A DNA stretch of 10,877 nt from Larix sibirica (GCA_004151065.3 NWUY0300058752.1:7908-18784); one strand, 5' to 3'. Numbered from the stretch's first letter, positions 1-8,060 are shown. Notes: generated by a model from the sequence alone, not told the origin. Made by a program: numbers and translations.

Positions 1-1226
1 TCCATCTCTCTGAGAACTCGGACAAGCTCCTTTGGTCGAGGAATACTTATGTCGGGGTATTGATTGTCCGGTTGGCATATGAATCCTTCTTTCCATTTAC
101 AGGCTCGGGCATTTGGTGGCATGTGGTCATTTGACAATGGAGTATTCCTCTAAAGATTAAGGTCTTTATTTGGATGGCTCTTGATTTCAAGCTTTTATTT
201 TGGAGAAACCTAGTGAAACAAGGTTTTATTGGACCTAACATCTGTTCATTATGTAAACTGGATGCGAAGTCAGATATTCATCTCTTTATATATTGTCCTT
301 TTATTGCCCAGGTATGGGGGGAAGTCTGCCTTGTCATTCCAGAATTACCAGTTTGGAATGGTTCTTCTCTCTCGGATGGATTATGTTTTTGGTATAAGGA
401 AAATAAACCGTTTATGGCCCTTGCTTGTTTTGTTTTCTGGGAATCATGGAAGGCTAAAAATTTGGCCATCTTTAAGGATAAAATATCCCAGCCAATGTGG
501 GTGGCGGGTAAGGCTATTGCTGCACACAATGAGATTAGGATTTCAACAAAGGACATCTATCCCAAACCTTTTCCTCTGTGCAACCCATTGCCTATATTTT
601 TCACGGGTTCCTTCGAGACTTTTGATGGGGCCTCACAGAACTCAGCTTGGGTGTGTGGGGCTCGTTCTCACATTGTTTTGGACAAGAGGAGTTACTTTAA
701 CATCTGGATGCATGTTGGTCCGGGTACCAACACGAAGAGTGAAGTTTGTGTCCTTTGGATTCTGCTCTATTTTGAAAAACTCAGGAATCCGACACTTCTA
801 CATGCTGCTGGTGACTATTTGGTTGTGATAAACTGGATCAACATGATCGGGCCTTTGAATGTTTTTGCTCTCATTGGCTGGAAAAGATTACTCATCTACT
901 GCATGATTAGAACAAGATGCAGTTTCATCATATCTCTCGTGTCCACAACTTCTAGGCGGATGCCCTCTCGAAAAGAGCCCTTTTCGTGGATGAAGGTAAA
1001 CCTTTTTTTGAGTTCTGGGAAGATGACATCCTTCGGGACGCGGGCTGGTTCTATCTGTTTGCTCAGTGAGGATCACTCACTGGTTTTTGGTCCACTTTGG
1101 GTTTTTTTGGTCGTTCTTGGGACTCTTAGTCTCTTCAGATATGTTTTTTGGGGGCTCATATCACTCTCTGGCTGGGGGCATCCTTTTATCTTGTAGTTTC
1201 AAGTGTTAGTTCGATGCTGGGATGTT
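1..1226 (+). mobile_element. LINE (non-LTR retrotransposon) ORF2 3' fragment, decayed: zf-RVT plus RNase H
   Basis: The frame beginning at base 3 reads as the C-terminal part of a plant LINE ORF2 protein. A zinc-binding zf-RVT block is clear: KIKVFIWMAL, then CSLC, then HLFIYCPF, a C-x2-C...H...C pattern, followed by a W/F-rich linker. From about base 600 comes a plant LINE-type RNase H: FDGAS (first catalytic Asp), VGPGTNTKSEV (catalytic Glu) and GDYLVVINW (second Asp). Near 865-872 the reading moves to the next frame, which continues as HWLEKITHLLHD, HISRVHNF and ADALSKRALF (last Asp), ending at TGA 1067-1069. In-frame stops lie at 132-134 (TGA), 908-910 and 953-955 (both TAG), so the copy is dead. 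The reverse transcriptase and endonuclease would lie left of the window. Bases 1070-1226 look like 3' UTR; no poly(A) tail or target-site duplication is visible because the contig stops at the N run. Confidence 0.88.
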
Positions 1227-1228
1227 NN
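1227..1228. other. Scaffold gap (2 N)
   Basis: Two undetermined bases separate the LINE 3' flank from an AT-rich tandem array. A two-base run is more likely a placeholder than a measured gap, so the true distance between the two sides is unknown. Confidence 0.9.
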
Positions 1229-1600
1229 GACTAATAATAAATGATTTTTTTAATTTAAATTAAAAGAATCCTCCACGTCACTTTCATCGTTGTTGATGAC
1301 CAAAAAATATCCACTTGTTAGTGGGATAAAGTTTTTTTAATTAAGTTCCCAACTCTATATTGTTTGTTGACTAATAATAAATATTTATTTAATTTAATTT
1401 AAAAAAATCCTCCGTCTCACTTGCATCGTTATTGACCAAAAAAAAGGTTAAAAGTTAATAAAATAGTCCCCAACTCTATATTGTTTGTTGACTAATAATA
1501 AATCATTTTTTTAATTTAAATTAAAAAAATCCCCCATCTCACTTTCATCGTTATTGACCAACAAAAAAATAGAAATTAAAAGTTAATAAAAATATCCCAA
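1229..1600. repeat. AT-rich tandem array, three diverged copies of about 121-140 bp
   Basis: The string GACTAATAATAAAT recurs at 1229, 1369 and 1490. Each time it is followed by a T-rich run and TTAATTTAAATTAAA or close variants, then ATCCYCC, a CTCACTTKCATCGTT-like block and GACCAAMAAAAA. Copies 2 and 3 are preceded by the same CAACTCTATATTGTTTGTT block. Spacings are 140 and 121 bases, the difference coming from indels in A/T runs and extra sequence in copy 1. The left end is truncated by the gap at 1227, so there may be more copies. It has no coding potential. Confidence 0.85.
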
Positions 1601-1826
1601 TTAACTCCTTCCCTATCCACCTAATCTTTCATTGTCAAACCCGTCATGATCCACATACTATCTTTACCCTCATTGACTTGACCTAAAAAACATAAGCATC
1701 TAAATTGATTTAAAATAAAATAAAACAACATTCCTAAAACATTGTTACATAATAAAAAAATTTAACAATAAAATAAAACTTATTTCCTAATCACATTTAT
1801 AAACACTATCTAATTACAGAAAACAT

Positions 1827-1876
1827 CATATGATTTGAATTAACGTTAAAACATATGATTTGAATTAACGTTAAAA
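1827..1876. repeat. Perfect 25-bp tandem duplication
   Basis: Two identical head-to-tail copies (1827-1851 and 1852-1876) begin CATATGATTTGAATTAACG and end TTAAAA; the first four bases of a third copy follow at 1877-1880. It lies about 330-380 bases upstream of the CNL start codon. Each unit includes AACGTT, a six-base palindrome. Function unknown. Confidence 0.95.
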
Positions 1877-2155
1877 CATACCTTTTTAAACCGCTCCATA
1901 ATCAAAATTCCCGATAAAAAATTGATTTTCAAACCAATTTCCTAAAAAGACTAAAACGACAGACATTGATTGCTCTTTTTGTTTATCCAACTTACGAAAA
2001 AAATGAAACCACACAACTACAAGTCTTTTACTTTATACGGTATAATTTGCAGTAGGCAAGTGGGCAAAATAATTCTTATATCACGACTACGCGATATAGT
2101 AACGCGTTACGTTTGTTTTATAAGGAATAAGGGCAGAGCTAGGTCCGGACTGTGA

Positions 2156-2181
2156 ATGTTATGTCTGGTATAGAATCCTGA
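2156..2181 (+). promoter_or_regulatory. Two overlapping short upstream reading frames in the CNL leader
   Basis: ATG 2156-2158 opens a five-codon frame ending TAG at 2171-2173, and ATG 2161-2163 opens a six-codon frame ending TGA at 2179-2181, 27 bases before the receptor ATG. If transcription starts upstream of 2156 they could reduce translation of the receptor, as known for some plant immune genes. Such short frames also arise by chance, and no transcript start is visible. Confidence 0.3.
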
Positions 2182-2208
2182 AGGGGAGGAAGACGCAGGA
2201 AAGGAAAC

Positions 2209-4959
2209 ATGGCAGGTGCAGGTGTTGTTAGCGGGCTTGCTCAAAATTTAACTTCTATGATCGCTGACCAACTCTTGCAAGAGGCTTCTCTGATTACTAG
2301 TTTCAAAGAGGATTTTGAATTTCTTTGTGACGAACTTGTATCGATTAAATGCCTATTGAATGATGCCGGGGAGAAGAGAAATTCGGCCTCAATTTGCAGT
2401 TGGTTGGATGAACTTGAATATTTTGTCTACGACACTGTGGACGTTGTCAAAGAATGCAGCGGAGCTCGCAAGTTTGGCAATCCAATCTTCCGCTATCGAA
2501 TAGGCCGAAGGATTAGAGGACTGAAGGAGAGGATTAGCAATATACACAAGAGCGCGAAATATCTCAAATATCTTATGTCAGTAATGCAACTTCATGCATT
2601 CAATGCAGATAATCTAGAAGATCAGAGGGAAAGATCCAGTGCTCTTATTAAAGAATCACAGATTGTGGGCATGGAACATGACATTTGTTACATTACTGAT
2701 TTGATATTGCAGAAAGACGGTCCTCAAGTCATTTCAGTTATGGGTATGGGAGGGCTCGGCAAAACTCTTCTGGCGCAGCATGTATTCAAAAGTGAAAGGG
2801 TCCAACAAGGTTTTGATTACTTGATATGGCTGGCTTTTTCACACAGCTTTGTAGTTAAACAAGTGTTGGTGGAGATGTGCAGACAAATCAAACTTTCAGT
2901 GCATGGACAGCAGACAGACGAAATTATAACAAAAATTCATCAACATTTAAAAGAGCGCCGTTGTTTATTGGTTCTGGATGACGTCTGGCACAGGGATGTG
3001 TTGGAGAAAATTGGGTTTTCATTAGAAACAATGTCTAAAATCAAGATTCTGCTCACAACACGGGATAGAAAAGTTGCAGAGGCTATGCCACATCCTCATC
3101 ACATCCAACCCATAAATTATTTATCCTTGGAACACAGCATGACATTGTTTTGCATTCATGCTTTCCCTGAACGGTGTGAGAAGAGTCCTCCAAACGAGCT
3201 GAGCAGCTTCGCTTACAGAATTGTAGAAAAATGTTCAGGTTTGCCCCTTGCTATTAAAACGATAGCAGCTTCTATGGCCAAAGTAAGGAGGCTTCCAAAT
3301 GACTGGGAAAGGACCTTGAATCGTCTAATGGAAGTACATGCGATGAGCAACAGCGTTATGGCGTCTCTGAGGTTAAGTTATCAGGCTTTGCCCAATCATC
3401 TCAAGCTTTGTTTTGTTTACTTCTCAGTCTTTCCCAAAAATACTCAAATAAAATTCGACTATTTACTGCATGCTTGGATTTCTGAAGGATTTACTCCAGA
3501 AGAAGAAGCATATGATGTAGCACGCTCTTACATTGATGAACTTATTGATCGATGCCTACTTGAAGTTTCAAAGGTCAGTGGGGATGGGCGAGTAAAGTAT
3601 TGCAAAATGCATGACTTACTCCATGATTTAGCCCTTTCTGAATCCCAGAAGCAAACTAAATGTTTGTTAAAGCCTGGAAAAGAAATAAAAGAATTCCCAG
3701 TGAACGAGTGCGTGGGCCTCCGTAGAATTTCATTGATTAAAAATGATATTTCCCAAATGAATAAAGTCATCCAGTGTCCAGGTCTCCGCACTCTTTTGCT
3801 ATGGAATAATACCCATCTTACATCAATTTCTGCAAGTTTTTTAACTAATGTGAAATATCTAGCTGTATTAGATTTAAGCCAGACTTCTATTGAATCATTG
3901 CCCGAAAGTGTCCAGAATTTGAAGCATTTGAGATTCCTTAATCTATCCCAGACAAAGATACAGAAGCTACCTGAATCATTGACCTATTTGCGAAGCCTCC
4001 AGTTTCTTGATGTTAGTTGGTGCAAAAACCTATGTGAGCTGCATTCGGGCATAGGCGAGCATAAATCTATGGAATATCTGAATGTGAAGGGCTGCAGAAA
4101 TTTGAAGTCGCTGCCTGTGGGAATATCGAAGCTCATATGTTTACAGTCATTGAAAGGCGCTGAGTTGAAAAGGGGCAAGGCAACCAATGCCAAAGCCTTG
4201 CAATTGAAGGATATGAAAGGTATGACCCTTCTGCGACAGCTAACATTAATCATTGATGCTTCTTCATCAGAAGGAACAATTCAACTCGAGGAGGGGACTT
4301 TTGGGGGTATGACAAAGATGCGAGATCTCTCCTTCAAATATATTAATTCCTGCAGCCTTCTCCATCTTCCCAAGGACATTCTAGTCATGCAACGCCTTGA
4401 AATACTTCATCTAGGTGGCTGCGTTGTGCCTAAATGGATCTTTCAGCTCCAAAACCTCATGGAGCTCAAGTTACTTGGTGATAACGATTCTGCTGATTAT
4501 AAAGGCTTAGAAAGGATTCCTAATCTTAGAAAACTACAATTGTCCGGGAAGGGAAAGTGCGTTGAGTTTCCAGTGGAGTTTGGAGAGCGTGGGGCATTTC
4601 CGAAACTAGTAAAGTTCATCTTAGAAGACTTTACCTCTTTGGAAAATTTTCCCTCCCTGCAAGATGAAGCAATGCCAATGTTGAGGCATTTGGAAATGAA
4701 AAACTGCAGGGAGTTGAAAGATATGTCCGAAGCACTAGAGAGGTTGAGTAGTAATCTCAAAAAAATAGAAGTGAAATGCTGCCCAAGATGGGAAGACAGC
4801 CTGTGGAAGGGTGAGCGTACATGGCATCTTTTGAAAGACCACACTATCAAATTGACAGTGAATGGTCATAAAATATGCTGGGAAATGAATGAACTTGAAA
4901 ATCTGCGGGAGATAGAGGCGCTCAAAGCGAAAAGTATACGGGAGATGGTATTTCTTTAG
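2209..4959 (+). CDS. CC-NB-LRR (CNL) disease-resistance protein, intact, single exon, 916 aa
   Basis: This is an intracellular immune receptor of the plant NLR family; such proteins bind ADP/ATP through NB-ARC and on pathogen sensing oligomerise to trigger defence. Order of parts: a coiled-coil Rx-N-like region (about residues 5-130) with a degenerate EDVID-type motif, YDTVDVV (74-80); P-loop GMGGLGKT (179-186); kinase-2 LLVLDDVW (253-260), whose final Trp marks the non-TIR class; RNBS-B LLTTRDR (281-287); GLPL (344-347); RNBS-D CFVYFSVFPK (401-410); MHD (467-469); then leucine-rich repeats from about 523 to 860 and a short C-terminal tail. The length is normal for a CNL. The start is supported by an in-frame TGA at 2179-2181 and by the context AAACATGG (A at -3, G at +4). 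No stop or frameshift is present. The matching pathogen cannot be inferred. The last 313 codons are repeated downstream, probably by mis-assembly. Confidence 0.95.
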   Translation: MAGAGVVSGLAQNLTSMIADQLLQEASLITSFKEDFEFLCDELVSIKCLLNDAGEKRNSASICSWLDELEYFVYDTVDVVKECSGARKFGNPIFRYRIGRRIRGLKERISNIHKSAKYLKYLMSVMQLHAFNADNLEDQRERSSALIKESQIVGMEHDICYITDLILQKDGPQVISVMGMGGLGKTLLAQHVFKSERVQQGFDYLIWLAFSHSFVVKQVLVEMCRQIKLSVHGQQTDEIITKIHQHLKERRCLLVLDDVWHRDVLEKIGFSLETMSKIKILLTTRDRKVAEAMPHPHHIQPINYLSLEHSMTLFCIHAFPERCEKSPPNELSSFAYRIVEKCSGLPLAIKTIAASMAKVRRLPNDWERTLNRLMEVHAMSNSVMASLRLSYQALPNHLKLCFVYFSVFPKNTQIKFDYLLHAWISEGFTPEEEAYDVARSYIDELIDRCLLEVSKVSGDGRVKYCKMHDLLHDLALSESQKQTKCLLKPGKEIKEFPVNECVGLRRISLIKNDISQMNKVIQCPGLRTLLLWNNTHLTSISASFLTNVKYLAVLDLSQTSIESLPESVQNLKHLRFLNLSQTKIQKLPESLTYLRSLQFLDVSWCKNLCELHSGIGEHKSMEYLNVKGCRNLKSLPVGISKLICLQSLKGAELKRGKATNAKALQLKDMKGMTLLRQLTLIIDASSSEGTIQLEEGTFGGMTKMRDLSFKYINSCSLLHLPKDILVMQRLEILHLGGCVVPKWIFQLQNLMELKLLGDNDSADYKGLERIPNLRKLQLSGKGKCVEFPVEFGERGAFPKLVKFILEDFTSLENFPSLQDEAMPMLRHLEMKNCRELKDMSEALERLSSNLKKIEVKCCPRWEDSLWKGERTWHLLKDHTIKLTVNGHKICWEMNELENLREIEALKAKSIREMVFL

Positions 4960-5131
4960 CTTGTGGAATGGCTCAGCGAGATCTAACTTGAGTTTCTCTG
5001 CATTTTATCTTTTAACTTTCCTATTAAAAACTTGTGATGGTTTACGTTTCATTTCTGAAATCTCAACTCTGAACTCGTTAGTAAAGAGATGTAATCCAAC
5101 ATGCTAAAAAAGCCACAAGGCCGTACTTGTT
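4022..5131 (+). repeat. Direct duplication, copy 1 (CNL C-terminal end plus 3' flank)
   Basis: This 1110-base segment covers the CNL coding end from about residue 605, the stop codon and 172 bases of 3' flank. It matches 5133-6242 at a constant offset of 1111 with no indels. I count seven mismatches: five inside the coding part and two within nine bases of the N at 5132. It ends exactly where the undetermined base begins. Confidence 0.97.
4960..5131 (+). other. CNL 3' flank / probable 3' UTR
   Basis: AT-rich sequence follows the stop codon and is identical to 6071-6242. No canonical AATAAA is seen; plant polyadenylation signals are loose, so no cleavage site is called. The sequence stops at the undetermined base, and its natural continuation is probably 6243 onwards. 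Confidence 0.5.
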
Positions 5132-5132
5132 N
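5132..5132. other. Single-N contig join
   Basis: One undetermined base sits exactly at the boundary between the two copies of the 1110-base duplication. On its left is TACTTGTT, which in copy 2 continues as ATGCCCTG; on its right the CNL sequence restarts mid-codon. This is what an unresolved contig overlap looks like. Confidence 0.9.
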
Positions 5133-6242
5133 GCAAACATCTATGTGAGCTGCATTCGGGCATAGGCGAGCATAAATCTATGGAATATCTGAATGTGAAG
5201 GGCTGCAGAAATTTGAAGTCGCTGCCTGTGGGAATATCGAAGCTCATATGTTTACAGTCATTGAAAGGCGCTGAGTTGAAAAGGGGCAAGGCAACCAATG
5301 CCAAAGCCTTGCAATTGAAGGATATGAAAGGTATGACCCTTCTGCGACAGCTAACATTAATCATTGATGCTTCTTCATCAGAAGGAACAATTCAACTCGA
5401 GGAGGGGACTTTTGGGGGTATGACAAAGATGCGAGATCTCTCCTTCAAATATATTAATTCCTGCAGCCTTCTCCATCTTCCCAAGGACATTCTAGTCATG
5501 CAACGCCTTGAAATACTTCATCTAGGTGGCTGCGTTGTGCCTAAATGGATCTTTCAGCTCCAAAACCTCATGGAGCTCAAATTACTTGGTGATAACGATT
5601 CTGCTGATTATAAAGGCTTAGAAAGGATTCCTAATCGTAGAAAACTACAATTGTCCGGGAAGGAAAAGTGCGTTGAGTTTCCAGTGGAGTTTGGAGAGCG
5701 TGGGGCATTTCCGAAACTAGTAAAGTTCATCTTAGAAGACTTTACCTCTTTGGAAAATTTTCCCTCCCTGCAAGATGAAGCAATGCCAATGTTGAGGCAT
5801 TTGGAAATGAAAAACTGCAGGGAGTTGAAAGATATGTCCGAAGCACTAGAGAGGTTGAGTAGTAATCTCAAAAAAATAGAAGTGAAATGCTGCCCAAGAT
5901 GGGAAGACAGCCTGTGGAAGGGTGAGCGTACATGGCATCTTTTGAAAGACCACACTATCAAATTGACAGTGAATGGTCATAAAATATGCTGGGAAATGAA
6001 TGAACTTGAAAATCTGCGGGAGATAGAGGCGCTCAAAGCGAAAAATGTACGGGAGATGGTATTTCTTTAGCTTGTGGAATGGCTCAGCGAGATCTAACTT
6101 GAGTTTCTCTGCATTTTATCTTTTAACTTTCCTATTAAAAACTTGTGATGGTTTACGTTTCATTTCTGAAATCTCAACTCTGAACTCGTTAGTAAAGAGA
6201 TGTAATCCAACATGCTAAAAAAGCCACAAGGCCGTACTTGTT
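5133..6242 (+). repeat. Direct duplication, copy 2 (repeat of CNL C-terminal end and 3' flank)
   Basis: This is a copy of 4022-5131 at 1111 bases offset. The coding differences are CTT to CGT at 5637 (Leu773Arg), GGA to GAA at 5664 (Gly782Glu), AGT to AAT at 6045 (Ser909Asn), ATA to GTA at 6047 (Ile910Val) and one silent change at 5581. The 3' flank is identical. Sequence after 6242 is unique, so this copy carries the true right-hand continuation of the locus. Confidence 0.97.
5135..6070 (+). pseudogene. Truncated CNL fragment (LRR end only), probable assembly duplicate
   Basis: The frame is open from the N to the stop at 6068-6070 and encodes only the last LRRs of the upstream receptor (first ATG at 5180, equal to Met621 of the full protein). 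It lacks the coiled coil, the whole NB-ARC and the first LRRs, and has no promoter of its own. Leu773 of an LRR core (NLRKLQL) is Arg here. If the duplication is real, this is a dead partial tandem copy. If it is an assembly artefact, as I think, it is simply the end of the same gene read from another contig or allele. It should not be counted as a separate gene. Confidence 0.8.
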
Positions 6243-6963
6243 ATGCCCTGTTTTTTTGTTGATATAATGCATTGCCAGAAATATGTAATTTGCTATTGCT
6301 ATGTACAAGGTAACTTTGAAAACCAGCGTTCTATTGTTGCAAGTGTAGACGGAATTGCTCAATGATAGTTCCAGCGATATCTATTAAATTTTGCATATAA
6401 ATGCTCATTGTTTGACATGTCTTGATCGTGGATGGTATGTCCTATTTCAGAGAAATGTTGTAATCAGATATCAATAACTTTCCAGTGTAGCAGCAGGCTA
6501 GCAGCATTGCTCTTAAGTTCTCAATGTCAATTCACATATTTTCATCCATGAAATTTTGTTTCAATTTTTTTTTCGAAAGCTAAAACTCAAAGTAAAACTC
6601 CTGCAAATTCCAGAATTCCAGAGTTCCAATTGAATAATTATAAGAAACTCAGTTTGTTTATATAATGACATTGCACAAGGTTTTCACAATTCAAAATTAA
6701 ATGAACATGGAGAGAGCTTGTTGAATCAAACCAAAAAAACATATTTCAGTAACTAGTGCATTTGAATCATATCTGCAATCATTATTTCCTTTCGGTACGA
6801 GTGTTCCCTTTGATGGTATTTCCATCAAGGCCAAACTAGAGGAGTTTATGTATATAAGAGCAACAGGCCTGAGATGAACGAAATTTAGAGAAACAAAAAA
6901 GATTTATAGAATGTTGCAGTGACTTAATCGGTCCGGCGTGGAAGAAAAACATAAATCATGAAG
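6243..6963. other. Intergenic, no gene seen
   Basis: This AT-rich unique sequence lies between the converging CNL locus and the alpha-galactosidase pseudogene. Short frames on both strands are broken by frequent stops and none resembles a known protein. No RNA gene or mobile-element end was recognised. Confidence 0.6.
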
Positions 6964-7025
6964 CTACAGCAATGACAAACAAGGGTGAGCATTATCCACT
7001 TTAGAAATGTCAGTGTGTGGACTGA
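6964..7025 (-). other. Possible alpha-galactosidase pseudogene last exon
   Basis: After GAAACAG the frame VSPHTDISKVDNAHPC runs to TAG at 6964-6966. It loosely resembles the family C-terminus (VxGQISAxVDSHACKMYVL): the IS, VD and C positions line up, but the rest is diverged. Position and strand are right, but the match could be coincidence. Confidence 0.4.
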
Positions 7026-7271
7026 CTGTTTCAGAGTCAGTGGAAACGCCACAACCATATAAAACGATAAAAATGAGCCAGCATTCCATACAATCCAAGG
7101 GAGAACTGCATAGCAGCCAGTCCCTGGTTTGATTCAGAATCATTTGTAACTCCATAACAAAACTGAGTAAACGGCTAAATGATGGAAAGCTCCATCGATT
7201 ATGGACTGAGGACTGAACGGACCAGCTATACAGAAATTTTTATATAGAAGTACCCCAACCAGAGCAAGGGC

Positions 7272-7356
7272 CAGGGGGCAGTGAATAATTACTTAATGAT
7301 AGTCCAGCGTTGTGTGTTTTCAGGGGGCAACAAATAATTACTTAATGATAGTACAG
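7272..7356. repeat. Short direct repeat, two 36-bp copies 49 bp apart
   Basis: CAGGGGGCA, then AATAATTACTTAATGATAGT and a terminal CAG, occur at 7272-7307 and 7321-7356 with a few mismatches, separated by 13 bases. It sits in the last intron of the alpha-galactosidase pseudogene and looks like a local tandem duplication. Confidence 0.93.
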
Positions 7357-7399
7357 TGTAAAGATAAATGTATTGTAGAGGAATAGGAAGTAATCATAC

Positions 7400-7540
7400 A
7401 GCCCACAAGTTTCTAGCTTGAACAACAGCGTCTAATTGAAGGCCAATGTCTCCCCATTTGGCAGTTATAGAGGCCTACGAACCACTTCTGTTCCACAGGA
7501 TTACAGCAACTCTGCTGTTGTACAGTGGCCCAGCCCAAAC
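7400..7540 (-). other. Alpha-galactosidase pseudogene exon 13: VWAGPLYNSRVAVILWNR, internal stop
   Basis: The acceptor TTGCAG and donor GTATGA bound 141 bases encoding the C-terminal beta domain. VWAGPL, VAVILWNR, ITAKWGDIGL and ARNLW match the family. TCG TAG GCC at 7472-7480 (TAG at 7475-7477) puts a stop where Arg is usual (SRASITA). Confidence 0.93.
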
Positions 7541-7813
7541 CTGCAATCATTTATATGTTACAGATAGGTAGGGAGAGAAACTATGCCAACATTACAGTAA
7601 ATAAATGATAAATTGACAATAAAAGGCGCCAGACAGAATGCTAGAGAAGACACGAGAGAGAGTATACAAATTTTGAAACTTTACATACACTCCATACAAT
7701 CTTATTATACATGGTACTGGATGCAGACAGTACAGTAGTATGAAATTTATACAATTCTGGGACTCAATTATTTTTTACAGAAACCAAATATTCAATCTAC
7801 AGGAAATTCATAC

Positions 7814-7870
7814 CTCAAGATCTCCTGTCTCCTGGCTGGCTGACTTTCTTACCTTGAACTCCTAATGGAT
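7814..7870 (-). other. Alpha-galactosidase pseudogene exon 12: PLGVQGKKV, frameshifted
   Basis: AT CCA TTA GGA GTT CAA GGT AAG completes DPLGVQGK after the preceding G. The bases just before it are GCAT where CAG is expected, so the acceptor seems lost. GGA GAT CTT GAG at the exon end (GDLE, usual before VW) is one base out of frame with the start. The donor GTATGA begins at 7813. Confidence 0.82.
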
Positions 7871-7969
7871 ATGCACAATTCCAAAAACGAGGGAGAAAAC
7901 AATTAATCCAAAATAATCTTTGAAACTTATGCTGGAAAATCTTCTTACACAGGATTTTATAAATCTGAC

Positions 7970-8060
7970 CTTGGTTGACATTAATCCCTTCACTTTTGCC
8001 TAGAATCTCTAGAGTTTCTGGAGTTGCAGACCTTATATCACATCCAATCAGCAGGGGTGC
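7970..8060 (-). other. Alpha-galactosidase pseudogene exon 11: APLLIGCDIRSATPETLEIL
   Basis: The acceptor GCGCAG and donor GTCAGA bound 91 bases. APLLIGCDIR and INVNQ match the end of the catalytic barrel. It enters in phase 0 and leaves in phase 1 (CAA G|). The exon is uninterrupted. Confidence 0.93.

Larger units (their letters stand above)
1604..2208 (+). promoter_or_regulatory. 5' flank and probable promoter/leader of the CNL gene
   Basis: This AT-rich stretch holds no gene. It contains a 25-bp tandem duplication (1827-1876), a TATA-like TATAATTT at 2041-2048, the palindrome GTAACGCGTTAC at 2099-2110, and two very short reading frames just before the receptor start: 2156-2173 (MLCLV) and 2161-2181 (MSGIES). 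The stop of the second is in frame with the receptor start and blocks any N-terminal extension. The transcription start is not visible, so the promoter assignment is by position only. Confidence 0.4.

Noticed and set aside
229-828. 199-codon plus-strand frame overlapping the LINE relic
   Set aside because: The other frame carries the zf-RVT and RNase H motifs; this one has no family resemblance.
888-1076. Minus-strand frame opposite the LINE RNase H end
   Set aside because: Shadow of the retrotransposon coding strand with no recognisable motif.
1229-1600. CRISPR-like array
   Set aside because: The repeats are diverged, AT-rich, contiguous and of unequal length in plant nuclear DNA; this is an ordinary tandem array.
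2041-2048. TATA box TATAATTT as a firm promoter call
   Set aside because: The region is AT-rich, with several similar strings by chance and no transcript data; it is mentioned only as a possibility.
1970-2155. 61-codon plus-strand frame in the CNL 5' flank
   Set aside because: Low-complexity and basic in composition, with no homology sensed; it lies in AT-rich flank.
3528-5364. Minus-strand frames of 86-117 codons opposite the CNL, repeated at 5608-5961
   Set aside because: They are antisense shadows of the LRR-coding strand, and they duplicate simply because the sense sequence does.
5180-6070. Independent 296-residue LRR protein gene
   Set aside because: It is an almost exact copy of the end of the 916-residue receptor, starts at an internal Met, has no N-terminal domains and abuts an N. 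It is treated as a truncated or artefactual duplicate.
6964-7155. 63-codon minus-strand protein
   Set aside because: The ATG-initiated frame runs through what should be intron; only its last 20 or so codons resemble the alpha-galactosidase C-terminus, so it is not a separate gene.
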